In this document: piece by piece, positions 1-8,470 of the stretch | Layout: each line of letters starts with the position of its first letter | Numbering within the stretch: the stretch's first letter is position 1 | Assembly (NCBI GenBank): GCA_036702975.1 | Contig: DATNPX010000049.1 | Location: 92,119 to 156,118 of the forward strand | DNA from: DATNPX01 sp036702975 | Lineage (GTDB): Bacteria > Cyanobacteriota > Vampirovibrionia > Obscuribacterales > Obscuribacteraceae | DNA length: 64,000 bases | Reading direction: 5' to 3' | Position numbers and translations under genes: made by a program | Notes under the pieces: model-generated | Seen by the model: only the letters and a program-made list of their open reading frames with translations | Databases searched by the model: none | What the model was told of the DNA's origin: nothing

Positions 1-165
1 CGAAAGAATGTTTTGAATCAGTTCTATAGGCGGTCCGTAGAACTCGGCATCATCCTCTTTATCTTCTTGAGCTTTCTCTTCGTCAGTCATCTTCGCTCTT
101 CGTTCTAACCATTGGCGGTTAGCCTCAATTGGATCATGTGATTCGTCGTTTGTGGGTGTAAGCAT
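1..165 (-). CDS. Partial hypothetical acidic protein (N-terminus only)
   Basis: The start of an unrecognised minus-strand gene, cut by the window edge. The ATG at 163-165 is preceded by a good ribosome binding site (AAGGAGAG). The 55 visible codons stay open to position 1 and encode a hydrophilic, acidic peptide beginning MLTPTNDESHDP with a charged stretch near residues 27-42 (TDEEKAQEDKEDD). It lies downstream of the excisionase-like gene on the same strand and so is probably cargo of the integrative element. No function can be assigned from the visible part. Confidence 0.55.
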   Translation of the reverse strand, partial: MLTPTNDESHDPIEANRQWLERRAKMTDEEKAQEDKEDDAEFYGPPIELIQNILS

Positions 166-253
166 TTGGGTTGTTCTCTCCTTTGTGTATGCGTGTTCCT
201 CTAACAGCCGCATTTACAGCGCCTGTTAAGGGTTTGTATGTGTTGTTTAAGTG

Positions 254-508
254 TTAGGCTGTAGCTCTGCGCGCTTGTGGCAAAGGCGGCTTTTGATGTG
301 ACTCGTATTCGCTAGTTGATCGGCTCTGATGTTGTTCCATGAAGCTGAGAACTATTGATCGCTTATAGCGAACGGTGTTGTTGATCTTGCTGAATACCGG
401 TCCATTCCCTTCTAGCCGTGCCCGTTCTAGCCAGCCGGGAGAAAGTCCCATTAGTTGCGCCGCCTCCTTAGTTGATAGATAGCGGTCCGAATCTTGCGAT
501 ATATCCAT
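254..508 (-). CDS. Excisionase/AlpA-like helix-turn-helix protein
   Basis: An 84-residue DNA-binding protein of the MerR-like excisionase fold (HTH_17/AlpA type). The N-terminal part reads YLSTKEAAQLMGLSPGWLER, the usual opening helix-turn-helix of this family. A short wing with RYKRSIVLSFME follows, in the place where AlpA-like proteins have the conserved R/Y before the last helix. The start at 506-508 is chosen for its strong GGAGGGC ribosome binding site; an upstream in-frame start at 550 lacks one. It lies downstream of the integrase gene on the same strand. In mobile elements such proteins control excision or integrase expression, so a recombination directionality factor is the likeliest role. 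This is inferred from family and position. Confidence 0.7.
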   Translation of the reverse strand: MDISQDSDRYLSTKEAAQLMGLSPGWLERARLEGNGPVFSKINNTVRYKRSIVLSFMEQHQSRSTSEYESHQKPPLPQARRATA

Positions 509-829
509 TTGCCCTCCAAAAGAAATCCAGCCAGCCCCGTACAGCAGCACGTTAGGTCCAACCAGGAGATATGTGACGATTTAAAATCGATGACAACAAT
601 ATTGCACGGCTTCGGGTAAAATGCAAGGGTATGGTGGCACATATGGTGGCGTCGCGAAAGTCCGCAAACACAGCGCCTGTCTATACAATTTCAATCGTAT
701 ATAGAATTGATAGAACATTTTTTTGGGAATGTTCTCATCTTGTCCTGTTCCGAGATCGGGTATGCATGGGCGTCTTTGCCGTTTTCATTTTCGAGAAGCA
801 CCATATTCGCTACCACCCCCTGCTAACCC

Positions 830-2092
830 TTACGCTTTCTTCGTTTTCGGCTTCGTTTTCGGCCTGTCGACCACACCCATTTGTTCGAGCAGATATTTTG
901 AAATAAGCTCCATCGGTTCTCTTAGCTGGTCTACATCAATCTGCACGTACACAGACGCTGTTACATCTTTACTGAGCGTGTGGTTAAGTAGTGCCTTGGT
1001 TTTGTAATAAGAGATGTCGAGTCGTTCAGCCGTTGAGGCAAATACTCGCCGCAAGCTATGCATCGACCACTTAATCCCGGTTTTTGCCACCACCTTCTCG
1101 ATAGACTTCTTCGGTTCCTTTATGTGATCCGTTGTTAGTGCCGCCGGAAACACATAAGGATTATCAAGGCGTCGGACGGCAGATCGGCGCTGCAACATGT
1201 CCACAATAAAGGCTGGAAGAGGTAAAACGAATGCCTTTCCGGTCTTATCCACTTCAGCCGAAATCGCAACTGTTCGAGCCTTAAGATTCACATTTTCCCA
1301 TTTGATCGATGCCGCCGCTGATCGCCGAAGTCCTGTAAACAAGCAGAACACGATGTAATCACGGATGGTGTCGTTGTTTAGGGCGCAAATATTTCCATAC
1401 CAAGTCTTTAGCTCGTTCGGCTGTATTACTTCATTTCGAGGCGCTACCTTGCTCCATCCTCTATGCAGGCGCGAGAGTTGTTGAACAGGATTCGCCGGGA
1501 AAGGTGTTGCTCCGTCGTCCCCCTCGTATGTGATTGAGCCGAAGTTGAGGATCGCTCGCAGGACGCGCATAGCTTGCGCCGCCTGTGCCTTTGCACCCCC
1601 CGCCTTTGATCTCGGTCCCTCATTGGTGGCAATCTCTCTAAACCGCTCCACAACAGCGTTCTTGGTAATCTCTGTTGCGGGTCTATCAAGCCAGTCACCG
1701 AAACATCGACGCAAAGCACTCTCGTAAACAGCAATCGTCTTCGGACGCAAGCCACCATCTGCAATTCGCGCCTTTTGATAGTGCTGCCACAAGTCGTTTA
1801 GCGTTACCGTGTTCGGGTCGGACTGCTTGAGTTTCGCCGCCGGCACAACACCGCTAGCCATCAAACCCAGTCGGCGCACAGCCTCCTTACGGGCCTCGTC
1901 GAGCGTGACAACGCCGTAATGCCCGATCTTCTCCCGGGCCTTATCTCCATCAACGTAACCTTGGACATAGAAGGTCTTTCTTTTCTTGCCGACCCGCAAA
2001 CATAGCCCTCGAACCTCACTGTCGAAGTGGAAACAGTTCTGATCGGAATAGGGAAGGCTGTCGATAAGGGTCTTGGTTAGCTTGGTCGTCAT
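830..2092 (-). CDS. Tyrosine-type site-specific integrase
   Basis: A 420-residue phage/island integrase. The N-terminal 90 residues (LTKTLIDSLPYSD, then a YVDGDKAREKIGHYG segment) fit the DUF4102 arm-binding domain of P4-type integrases. A core-binding SAM-like domain covers about 100-210, and the C-terminal catalytic domain follows. The catalytic residues are visible: Arg in GLRRSAA near 255, HSLRR near 343-347, a His in LLNHTLSKD near 369, and the Tyr nucleophile in ASVYVQ near 381. The ATG at 2090-2092 has an AGAGG site 6 nt upstream. The gene starts about 170 bp from a tRNA-Pro 3'-end copy, the usual layout for an integrase at its own attachment site. It drives integration or excision of the element lying to the left. 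Confidence 0.95.
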   Translation of the reverse strand: MTTKLTKTLIDSLPYSDQNCFHFDSEVRGLCLRVGKKRKTFYVQGYVDGDKAREKIGHYGVVTLDEARKEAVRRLGLMASGVVPAAKLKQSDPNTVTLNDLWQHYQKARIADGGLRPKTIAVYESALRRCFGDWLDRPATEITKNAVVERFREIATNEGPRSKAGGAKAQAAQAMRVLRAILNFGSITYEGDDGATPFPANPVQQLSRLHRGWSKVAPRNEVIQPNELKTWYGNICALNNDTIRDYIVFCLFTGLRRSAAASIKWENVNLKARTVAISAEVDKTGKAFVLPLPAFIVDMLQRRSAVRRLDNPYVFPAALTTDHIKEPKKSIEKVVAKTGIKWSMHSLRRVFASTAERLDISYYKTKALLNHTLSKDVTASVYVQIDVDQLREPMELISKYLLEQMGVVDRPKTKPKTKKA

Positions 2093-2262
2093 TACGAGCC
2101 TCTGTAGTTGAAAAGTCAGTAGGTCCGAGAAAAATGGACCTGATTTGGACCTGTGACAGATCCAAGGCGTTCAGGTAGCATAATACAGAAAAGCCCAACT
2201 GACTACCTTTTCGAGAGACGCTTGCAGGTAGCTTCAGGTGCGATTCTGTCAGAATTTTCTTA

Positions 2263-2304
2263 TTTGGGAGCAGTAGGTCGCAGGTTCAAATCCTGTCGTC
2301 CCGA
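2263..2304 (+). other. Attachment site: 3' half of tRNA-Pro(UGG)
   Basis: The 42 bp run from the anticodon loop (TTTGGGA, anticodon TGG) through the 3' anticodon stem (GCAG), the variable loop, a T-arm with a GCAGG/CCTGT stem and TTCAAAT loop, and the acceptor strand CGTCCCG with discriminator A. No matching 5' half lies upstream: the preceding bases cannot form the 5' anticodon stem, D-arm or CGGGACG acceptor. It is therefore a duplicated tRNA 3' end, the standard att core of P4-type integrases, and marks the right border of the element. The intact tRNA gene should lie beyond the left window edge. Confidence 0.8.
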
Positions 2305-2713
2305 TATTTTGAAACTGAGTGTTAGCGGGCATCGCCGAAGGGCGATGTTTTTATTGGTCGGGTAGGCGAATAGTCATTTAACCCAATTTGAACCCAATCG
2401 AGGTGTGCCAATTTTAAGCAGCCATACTTCGCTGAGCACCCTTTACCAATGCGTGACAACATTCTTAGTGGTGTAGTACCAACATGAAAAGCGCCCGACG
2501 AAGTTCATCCGAGACCAAAACTAGTCACGCAGTTTGAGTTACCCCCAATGAGATGCCACCAAATGTAGCACCGAGCCAACACTCCGATCAGGCGCCGAAA
2601 GACTCGTCAGGTCGAGGTCTTGAGGCTTTCGGAGCTTGTGCTGGAGGATGCCAGAAAACGGCATATATGGCAATCGATTCGACACAAAAGGTGACACAAG
2701 GAAAAGCCTGCAC
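2305..2713. other. Intergenic region with no gene seen
   Basis: About 400 bp between the element border and the 3' end of hipA. Only short open frames occur, without ribosome binding sites or recognisable products. No clear terminator or promoter was identified. Confidence 0.5.
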
Positions 2714-3961
2714 TCACTCAATTGTGCTTAGAGTGTGCTCGCAAATGGACCGAATTATTGACACGGTGTGATCGAGGGACGGGGAATCAAACGGTCCCGT
2801 CTTAAATGTTTGGCGTTGTTCATCTGCAAGAATCGGAAGTTTTTTTGCTTGTCTAATCAGCTCCAACTTCACAGCCCTGAACCCCAGCATGATTTCCTCA
2901 GATAACTTTTCCCAGTTTGATCTTTTTACATCGAGAAAACTGTACTCGCCACCGATGCTCATGGCCATTTTGTTCGACAGGTCGGCAAAAGCGCTTGTCG
3001 CAACGGTGTCGTAAAGTGGTGCCAGCTTGTGAGTTCCTGTGCTGTGTACTACGGAATAATTTTTTCCGTGAGCATCAGCGTTGCCGGTCAGGTAGTTGAA
3101 AATCAAATACTTTAAGAAAGTAATTTCGTCTTTCGCAGGCAAAGTGAAATCATCGATCAAGTCAAAGCATCTTTTGTAGCCAGGACCGCCATCTATTTCA
3201 TACTTAGAAGCCGACATGAAACCCAATGCTTGGCAAAAATCTTCTTGGTGCAATCGCCTTAAAAAGCCGCCCTGCAAGCTCCGATCATATCGTTCAACAA
3301 GGAGATAAGTCTGCGTTTTTGCTCGCCCCATAGTCGCTTTGGCCGCTGGTATCTTTAGCAGCTGCGCCAACCGCAAGCAAAGGAATTCGTTTTGTACCAA
3401 GTTTCTATAACTCCCAGCCTCGTCTCTAATATCCGGCTTCAAAATGTGTGTAGAAAAACTTGATGGTTCTGGCAGACCTATACGCCCTTTATCAACCACC
3501 ACACAGGCTTTCCCTTGAAATCCAGCAAGAGATAGACGTGCCCCTCTATCCATAAAAAAGGGCGACCTTGGTAGGTCAAGGATCGCTCTTTCCAATTCTG
3601 ACTCATCAAGAAAAACCTCTGGTTGAATAAAGGTTTCGCTCGGTGGTATTTCCCCGACAGGTACTACTGAAACGGCTCCAGCGCATTCACGCCCGATGGC
3701 TCTTAATAGACTGAAGGTGTCATTGGCATTGGCATTTACCTGGCGTGCGATCGCTTGTCGCGCTAATGGATTTTCCGGCAAGAGTCCGCCGAAATACGCT
3801 TCAGTTGCCATATTGCTAAACTCATTCCGTTGGACCGGCAGGCAAAAGGAGATTTGTTCAGGCTCTGCGTCAACATCGTAAGCAAAGGTAATACCGAATT
3901 GGGTACGTTTCAGCCAACCGACTCGATGATCGCGCAGGTAAACTTGCAGTTCGTCAGCCAT
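2714..3961 (-). CDS. hipA: HipA-type serine/threonine kinase toxin
   Basis: A 415-residue toxin kinase of a type II toxin-antitoxin pair. HipA of E. coli phosphorylates glutamyl-tRNA synthetase and causes persistence; the target here is unknown. The N-terminal HipA_N/couple domain covers about 1-110. The ATP-binding motif SLAGFQGK near 144-151 contains the Ser that is autophosphorylated in the family. Further motifs are LVERYDR, HQEDFCQALGF, the catalytic loop GNADAHGKN near 290-298 and the metal-binding LAPLYDT near 311-317. All kinase residues appear intact. The start at 3959-3961 gives an 8-bp overlap with hipB (ATGGCTGA), implying coupled translation; a longer in-frame start at 3982 is less likely. 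Confidence 0.93.
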   Translation of the reverse strand: MADELQVYLRDHRVGWLKRTQFGITFAYDVDAEPEQISFCLPVQRNEFSNMATEAYFGGLLPENPLARQAIARQVNANANDTFSLLRAIGRECAGAVSVVPVGEIPPSETFIQPEVFLDESELERAILDLPRSPFFMDRGARLSLAGFQGKACVVVDKGRIGLPEPSSFSTHILKPDIRDEAGSYRNLVQNEFLCLRLAQLLKIPAAKATMGRAKTQTYLLVERYDRSLQGGFLRRLHQEDFCQALGFMSASKYEIDGGPGYKRCFDLIDDFTLPAKDEITFLKYLIFNYLTGNADAHGKNYSVVHSTGTHKLAPLYDTVATSAFADLSNKMAMSIGGEYSFLDVKRSNWEKLSEEIMLGFRAVKLELIRQAKKLPILADEQRQTFKTGPFDSPSLDHTVSIIRSICEHTLSTIE

Positions 3962-4208
3962 GTTCTGGCATCCTAAAAACAACTGCGATTCCTAGGCGTC
4001 CCGCCACTTTCAGGGCTTTGTTTAGTTCGCAGGAAGGTTTGCCGTGCTCAAGTTCCACAATGAACCGTAGCCCTACCTCTGTCGCAGCAGCTAATTGGGT
4101 TTGGGTCAATCCTTGTGAGCGACGGGCGTCCTTTATCAATTGTCCGAACTCCATGGACGACTCGACGTTTTTTTCCCGTTCGGGAAATTTTGAAAAATTT
4201 TCGGTCAT
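3954..4208 (-). CDS. hipB: HipB-type antitoxin, Xre-family HTH repressor
   Basis: An 84-residue antitoxin with a Cro/C1 helix-turn-helix: FGQLIKDARRSQGLTQTQLA, then a recognition helix around VGLRFIVELEHGKPSCELNK and ending VVFRMPEHG. In the family it binds operators upstream of hipBA, represses the operon and neutralises HipA. The start at 4206-4208 is chosen because GGGGG lies 5-9 nt upstream and a perfect TATAAT sits at 4230-4235, leaving a leader of about 15 nt. A later start at 4152-4154 and an earlier one at 4268 are possible. It overlaps hipA by 8 bp. Confidence 0.88.
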   Translation of the reverse strand: MTENFSKFPEREKNVESSMEFGQLIKDARRSQGLTQTQLAAATEVGLRFIVELEHGKPSCELNKALKVAGRLGIAVVFRMPEHG

Positions 4209-4308
4209 TACGCCCCCAAATTCACCAAAATTATACCGTTCGGGATATTTGCATATCATAATACACAAAAATAGTCACCAAACGCCTAATTTTTCCCGCA
4301 CGGGAAAA
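4172..4308. promoter_or_regulatory. Three hipBA operator palindromes at 60-bp spacing
   Basis: Three copies of a TTTCCCG-NN-CGGGAAA palindrome: 4172-4187 (perfect, TT spacer), about 4233-4247 (ATACCG-TT-CGGGAT, one mismatch) and 4291-4308 (8-bp perfect arms, CA spacer). Their centres are 4179.5, 4239.5 and 4299.5, exactly 60 bp apart. The middle copy overlaps a minus-strand TATAAT at 4230-4235, so a bound repressor would block the promoter. The first lies inside the 5' coding region of hipB. This is the expected place for HipB autoregulation. Confidence 0.75.
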
Positions 4309-4309
4309 C

Positions 4310-4801
4310 GATTCGGCTTTACCAGGCGTGCCTTATGCTTTTCCATCCCCTCTGACTCGCCGAGGAGAAACCAATACCGCCAAAGCGAGAAGAAGCGTTG
4401 ATACCATTTGGGTCGAGCGACGAAGTCTTTCGACAGGAACCGGTCCGACCTCGCCGCGTAACTTTAAGGCTGAAACTTCTTTTGCACGAACACCAGCAAC
4501 AATTCCCAAGCGGTTCTTCATTGCTCAATTTGAACATTTTGCACAGAGGCTGTTCCTTGAGGCTAGGACTGCACGGCGAGCGCGCTTGACGGCGGCACCA
4601 ATACCATTTTCCGGCTTAGGATTGTTACCCATAACCGCTTCGGTCAGCAGTCGCGATCAATCGGGTTAGCTCGGCTCACTCTCTCTTTCCCCGCGTGAGT
4701 TCGCATCAGCGAATATAATTAACGAAAATAGCTCAGAATACCAAACAAAAAACGAAAAGAGAGCTGCGGAATCAAGTACCACGGTTCGGTGGAGGCAGGG
4801 A
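4310..4801. other. Intergenic region with no gene seen
   Basis: About 490 bp upstream of the lipoprotein gene. Open frames on both strands have no ribosome binding sites or recognisable products and overlap one another. Nothing else was recognised. Confidence 0.45.
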
Positions 4802-5275
4802 ATGAGAAAGAAGCTGATATTAGTGGCAGTTTGCTGTTTTCTAACCGGTTGCGCTCCGGCTCGCAAGCAAGCGTCCGTCGAAGAACTTAAAGCATTTTGT
4901 GCCAAACATGAGAATCTACCGATTTACTCCCAGATAGGCACGATCTACATCCCCACAGTGAAAGGTCTTGATCAGTGCTCGATCGAGACCAACGACGACT
5001 TTGGGAAAGTGAACGACTGGTGCGTGAACACGTTTACTAGCGGTCCGTGGGCGGACTGGGAGCTGACACACGACACCAGCAATCACCCCAAGGAAGAGTT
5101 CTACGATTTGAAAAACGGAGAACGAAATATTTGGGTGTACGTGACGGGAAGCAAGGACAAAACAGTCATTCAATATGTGATTCCGTCCGATGGTGCCGCA
5201 TGGCAAAGCGAGCATTATGCTCCGGTAAAGCGCTCGACAAACGCGGACTCGGATCAAAAAAAGACATCGAAATGA
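4802..5275 (+). CDS. Small lipoprotein of unknown function
   Basis: A 157-residue exported lipoprotein. The N-terminus MRKKLILVAVCCF followed by the lipobox LTGC (Cys 17) is a clear type II signal peptide. The mature part has four further cysteines, acidic and aromatic patches (WCVNTFTSGPWADWEL) and a Ser/Lys-rich end. An AGGCAGGGA stretch lies just before the ATG. No family is recognised. It stands alone, between hipBA (opposite strand) and the beta-rich pair. Confidence 0.8.
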   Translation: MRKKLILVAVCCFLTGCAPARKQASVEELKAFCAKHENLPIYSQIGTIYIPTVKGLDQCSIETNDDFGKVNDWCVNTFTSGPWADWELTHDTSNHPKEEFYDLKNGERNIWVYVTGSKDKTVIQYVIPSDGAAWQSEHYAPVKRSTNADSDQKKTSK

Positions 5276-5417
5276 GCTAACACGATTTTTTTTCGAATAA
5301 GAAGCAAGCCGGGATCGACTAAGCTTCTTCAGTTTCTTTGCCATTCAAGACTTATGCGGCAGCAGCCGAGAACCATACATCCTTACATTCACGGCCGCCG
5401 CCTCGGCAAATTATGTA

Positions 5418-5768
5418 TTACCTTGCTGCAGCGCTTTCAGCACGTGCGCTTTTTTTGCTCATCGAATCGCTTTGCGTCCAGGTGCCAAGTGTGCCGGTGT
5501 CCACGGGGCCTGGTTGCTGGCCTTCGTATTGAACGCTGTATTTTAAGACAGCATCTTGCCCTTGGATTGTCAGCGTCACAGTGGCACTGACAGAAGTCAT
5601 CCCAGCAGAGTAGCTGAATTGTGCCTGTTTGTTGGTTTCATTGAGGATGTTGTACTGTTGCGGAGCACCGCCACCGAAAAAGGTGACAAGCGCCTCGTTG
5701 AAACCGGTGGATAACCAGTGCATTTTAAAGCTCAAACCATCATATGCGCGCGCTCCGTAATTTGACAT
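5418..5768 (-). CDS. Beta-rich hypothetical protein, paralogue A
   Basis: A 116-residue protein with no signal peptide, rich in alternating hydrophobic/polar residues, G, S and T, as in a small beta-sandwich. The ATG at 5766-5768 has a very strong site (AAGGAGAAGG), better than the upstream in-frame start at 5798. It lies 73 bp downstream of a similar gene. The two share the pattern Y-x-x-LN, a following F-x-Y, a T-rich strand, an L-x-Y strand, and G-[TV]-L-[GA]-[TE]-W near the end, so they are probably tandem paralogues. Function unknown; a lectin-like or pore-forming beta-sandwich is possible but unsupported by any specific motif. Confidence 0.75.
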   Translation of the reverse strand: MSNYGARAYDGLSFKMHWLSTGFNEALVTFFGGGAPQQYNILNETNKQAQFSYSAGMTSVSATVTLTIQGQDAVLKYSVQYEGQQPGPVDTGTLGTWTQSDSMSKKSARAESAAAR

Positions 5769-5841
5769 ATTCCTTCTCCTTGTTGTGAGTATGGGCAACA
5801 GACCAAGAAAGTCTGTAACAGTCCATTAGCGGTCCTGACGT

Positions 5842-6237
5842 CTAATTTTTTCCGCTCCTCCCTGCCCCAGCAGTAAGCAAAGATGACATCGACCATTCAG
5901 CTAGGACTCCAGCTTCCCGGTACGGCCATGAGGGGGAGGTTGAGTTGATAAACTCAATTTCGTACACAAGACGATTCTTACTGCTTTTATCGTCTGGCTC
6001 TAAGTGAACTTTGCCGGTAATCGTAGAATAGGTAGGCGCATAACCAAAGTTCAGCACATAAGATGGGGAGTTTGAGTTCAAGACCGTATAGCTCTCAGTC
6101 TCACCTTCAACAGTGAAGGTCAGAAGCACCTGACTGCCTGTGCCGGCAGACCAATCAATCTGAAATCTGACCAGTATCGGAACATCGTCTTGATTAGATG
6201 TGGGATTATTCCACACGCGAAAACCATCAGAGGACAT
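5842..6237 (-). CDS. Beta-rich hypothetical protein, paralogue B
   Basis: A 131-residue protein, predicted beta-rich and cytoplasmic or leaderless. The ATG at 6235-6237 follows GGGAGG by 5 nt; the GTG two codons earlier falls too close to that site. Residues about 50-120 align by eye with the neighbour downstream (YTVLN, a Thr-rich strand, a LVYEIEF strand, then GVLAEW). The C-terminus is a Ser/Gly-rich tail (SSLLTAGAGRSGKN). The strong ribosome binding sites on both genes suggest high expression. Function unknown. Confidence 0.75.
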   Translation of the reverse strand: MSSDGFRVWNNPTSNQDDVPILVRFQIDWSAGTGSQVLLTFTVEGETESYTVLNSNSPSYVLNFGYAPTYSTITGKVHLEPDDKSSKNRLVYEIEFINSTSPSWPYREAGVLAEWSMSSLLTAGAGRSGKN

Positions 6238-6539
6238 ATACACCTCCCTTCAAGTGCTCGTTCTAGAAATGAAGCTAGCTGCGATGTGAGCTGAATACCG
6301 GGACGTCAAAAATATGCACCATATTCGGTGCGTTGCTAATTTTACGATGACTCCTGAGAATATACTTTCATAACTCATCAAGAATTTGAAGTACCGAAAC
6401 TAAATTCTCATCAGTCAGCAGTTAAAATCTGCAATTACTCAAACACCATATCACCCGATCGGGGTACGTCTTTTGGCGATCTTAGCTGATAGCAAATCGA
6501 GATGCCGTAAATTAGTGGTGATACTTTGGTTGGCTCTGA
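6238..6539. other. Intergenic region with no gene seen
   Basis: About 300 bp of AT-richer sequence upstream of the beta-rich pair. It presumably holds their promoter, but no convincing -35/-10 pair was identified. Confidence 0.4.
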
Positions 6540-6911
6540 TCAGCCGCCAAGTCCCGCTTCCTTGAAGAGGTGCTGAGCTAACTCATCACCTGTCATGAGT
6601 TCTTCCGTCTCGACCCAAGCCCAAATATTTTCGGTATAGATCAGTTCAAAGGTTCTGGCCGGCTCACTTCTGTTTCGATAAAGCATGATTGTCATCCGAT
6701 AATCATTGAGTGAAAAATAGAAGCCCTTCTCTTTGTTGCTGGACATGACGCTACCATCATTGCGATCGACTTTCGCTATCACCTGATGTTTGCGGAAGGC
6801 TATCAGTTCGTCCAGTGCTTTCCGGAATTTCTGGAATGCATCCTCATGCATGATCTGATGCCACCTCAGCCTTGCGCAATAGTTTGCTGTTGCGCGCACG
6901 TACGAATGCAC
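6540..6911 (-). CDS. Hypothetical protein
   Basis: A 123-codon frame, or about 103 residues if the internal Met before HEDAFQKF is used, which is more likely because the homogeneous, charged part begins there. It contains an alpha helix (FQKFRKALDELIAFRKHQV) and then beta-like segments (FYFSLNDYRMTIMLYRN, ARTFELIYTENIWAWVET). It ends with an acidic/hydrophobic stretch. It is not recognised as a family. It lies 30 bp downstream of the DUF3828-like gene on the same strand, so co-transcription is likely. Confidence 0.6.
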   Translation of the reverse strand: MHSYVRATANYCARLRWHQIMHEDAFQKFRKALDELIAFRKHQVIAKVDRNDGSVMSSNKEKGFYFSLNDYRMTIMLYRNRSEPARTFELIYTENIWAWVETEELMTGDELAQHLFKEAGLGG

Positions 6912-6941
6912 GAGGCATCGGCAAATAGATCTTACCTTTCA

Positions 6942-7538
6942 TTATTTATGCTTTTTCGTTTCCGTCATCTTTCGGCTTTCGCGGAGCTGCTTGAGTACCT
7001 CGAGCAAATCAGTGGACGGTTGCTCTCGGTCATAGCGGAAGTTTACAAACGTCCACTTGCCACCTGAAAATTCCAACTCTGGTGTCACGTCCGGCTTTGA
7101 GCTTTTCTTTCTGTTCAATGTTCCGTAGACGTGAGCGAAATAGCGCGTATCCTTCACTGTAACTTCTTCTACTTTGTATGGAGCAGCTATCTCTTGAGAA
7201 TTGAGAATGGGATCAAAGTCTAGACCAACCACTTCGTCAGGATTCGCAGATGAAGCCTTGATGTCTTCTTTCAGCTGCAACAATAGATTAGGAGAGAAGC
7301 AGCTAGCTTTTTCCTGCACCGCTTGCTCGAGCGGCGATTTCCTTCTCACGGAATCGTTCTTGGCAAGATTCAAATACCAGTCATAGAAATCCTGCACAAA
7401 TTTGCGACACTGCTGCTGGTTGCTCGTGGCGTTTGAAACTTTCTCATCCGCAGACGCGACGAAACAAAAGCAGAGAGAAATGAGCAACAGTCCGAAGAGT
7501 TTAGTCAGAGTCGAAAGACCGCGTTTAGTTGATTGCAT
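6942..7538 (-). CDS. Exported DUF3828-like protein
   Basis: About 198 residues from the Met of MQSTKRGLSTLTK. A typical signal peptide follows (LFGLLLISLCFCFVASADEK, cleavage near SAD). The mature part has FVQDFYDWYLNL near its start and a two-strand ending (TPELEFSGGKWTFVNFRY). This fits the DUF3828 family, small periplasmic proteins of unknown function related to the NTF2-like fold. The longer in-frame extension to 7619 would put the signal peptide internally, so the shorter start is preferred. It precedes another hypothetical gene by 30 bp. Confidence 0.7.
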   Translation of the reverse strand: MQSTKRGLSTLTKLFGLLLISLCFCFVASADEKVSNATSNQQQCRKFVQDFYDWYLNLAKNDSVRRKSPLEQAVQEKASCFSPNLLLQLKEDIKASSANPDEVVGLDFDPILNSQEIAAPYKVEEVTVKDTRYFAHVYGTLNRKKSSKPDVTPELEFSGGKWTFVNFRYDREQPSTDLLEVLKQLRESRKMTETKKHK

Positions 7539-7642
7539 TGTTTGTCCTTGCTTTCGCGCTGGCGCACGATTTCCGATATGCCTGAGAAGCCAATGGTCTG
7601 AGAGAGGAAGCAGTGCCATGAACCGTATATTTTGGCAGAAAA

Positions 7643-8470
7643 CTATTCAAATGTCCGAGCGATTGCATCAGCTTTCTTCTGATCTGCAGCCGCAAGATCG
7701 TTGCGTCCGATTTTCCTATATGCAGCGGCTCGAGACGCGTAAACAGCGGCAACAACGGGGTCTTTTCGAATTGCAATTGCCTGACTGTAGTCATCGATAG
7801 CTTTGTTGTAATCACCAACTGCAAAATACGCACTGGCTCGAACCTGATAACCAGCTGCAGACTTGGGAGAATTCTTAATAGCTAGAGCTGCGTCTGAAAT
7901 TGCGGCACTATAGTCTTTCTCCAAAATATGAATCTTAGCCCGCTCCTCAAGCCAGACCGTGCAATGGTCTTGCTTGAACGCATTCGAGTAGTTTTCGATT
8001 GCTTCCTTTCTCTGACCACATGAAAGTTGAGCTCTAGCAAGTTGTCCGTATACATTCCCACAGACATTCTTGAGTTGCAGCGCTCGTTTAAGATCTTTGA
8101 TCGCCGCCGTTGGTTCTTCCAAATCGTTTAGGCTCCAACCTCGAAGCTCATATGCCTTTCCACAATTCGGCTCGATCTTCAAAGCCTGATTGCACCAGCC
8201 GATCGCTTCTTGACCATGGGCCGCCTTGTGGGCGTCGTAAGCTTTATTCAGCAACAGGTTAAGCCGACGTTGCAAGAGATTTTGTGAACCGGCATTCGGG
8301 TGAACATCCGATGGTTTTCCAGCTGTCACATTATCGGCTTTGGCTGACAAACAAACTACAGACGAAAGAGTGAACAACCTAGCTGTGTTCACAGTCAGAA
8401 TATTGACCAAGAAAAAAACAATTCGCGAGAGATTGCCCAAAGTTGATTGAAACCAGTAGCTTGCCAGCAA
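7643..8470 (-). CDS. Exported TPR-repeat protein
   Basis: A 275-residue protein with an N-terminal hydrophobic segment (about residues 10-45, IVFFLVNILTVNTARLFTLSSVVCL) that could be a signal or anchor. About five tetratricopeptide repeats follow, for example AIGWCNQALKIEPNCGKAYE, AIKDLKRALQLKN, AIENYSNAFKQD, AISDAALAIKNSPKSAAGYQ and AIDDYSQAIAIRKDP. TPR arrays mediate protein-protein contacts; the partner is unknown. It lies upstream of the DUF3828-like gene on the same strand with a gap of about 100 bp. The exact start is uncertain because the N-terminal 40 residues are unusually long for a signal peptide. Confidence 0.85.
   Translation of the reverse strand: MLASYWFQSTLGNLSRIVFFLVNILTVNTARLFTLSSVVCLSAKADNVTAGKPSDVHPNAGSQNLLQRRLNLLLNKAYDAHKAAHGQEAIGWCNQALKIEPNCGKAYELRGWSLNDLEEPTAAIKDLKRALQLKNVCGNVYGQLARAQLSCGQRKEAIENYSNAFKQDHCTVWLEERAKIHILEKDYSAAISDAALAIKNSPKSAAGYQVRASAYFAVGDYNKAIDDYSQAIAIRKDPVVAAVYASRAAAYRKIGRNDLAAADQKKADAIARTFE

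Noticed and set aside
2153..2365. A 70-codon frame running over the tRNA-Pro fragment
   Set aside because: It covers the attachment site, has no domain or ribosome binding site.
6297..6304. CGGGACG considered as the 5' acceptor of the missing tRNA-Pro
   Set aside because: It is 4 kb away and the following bases do not form a D-arm.
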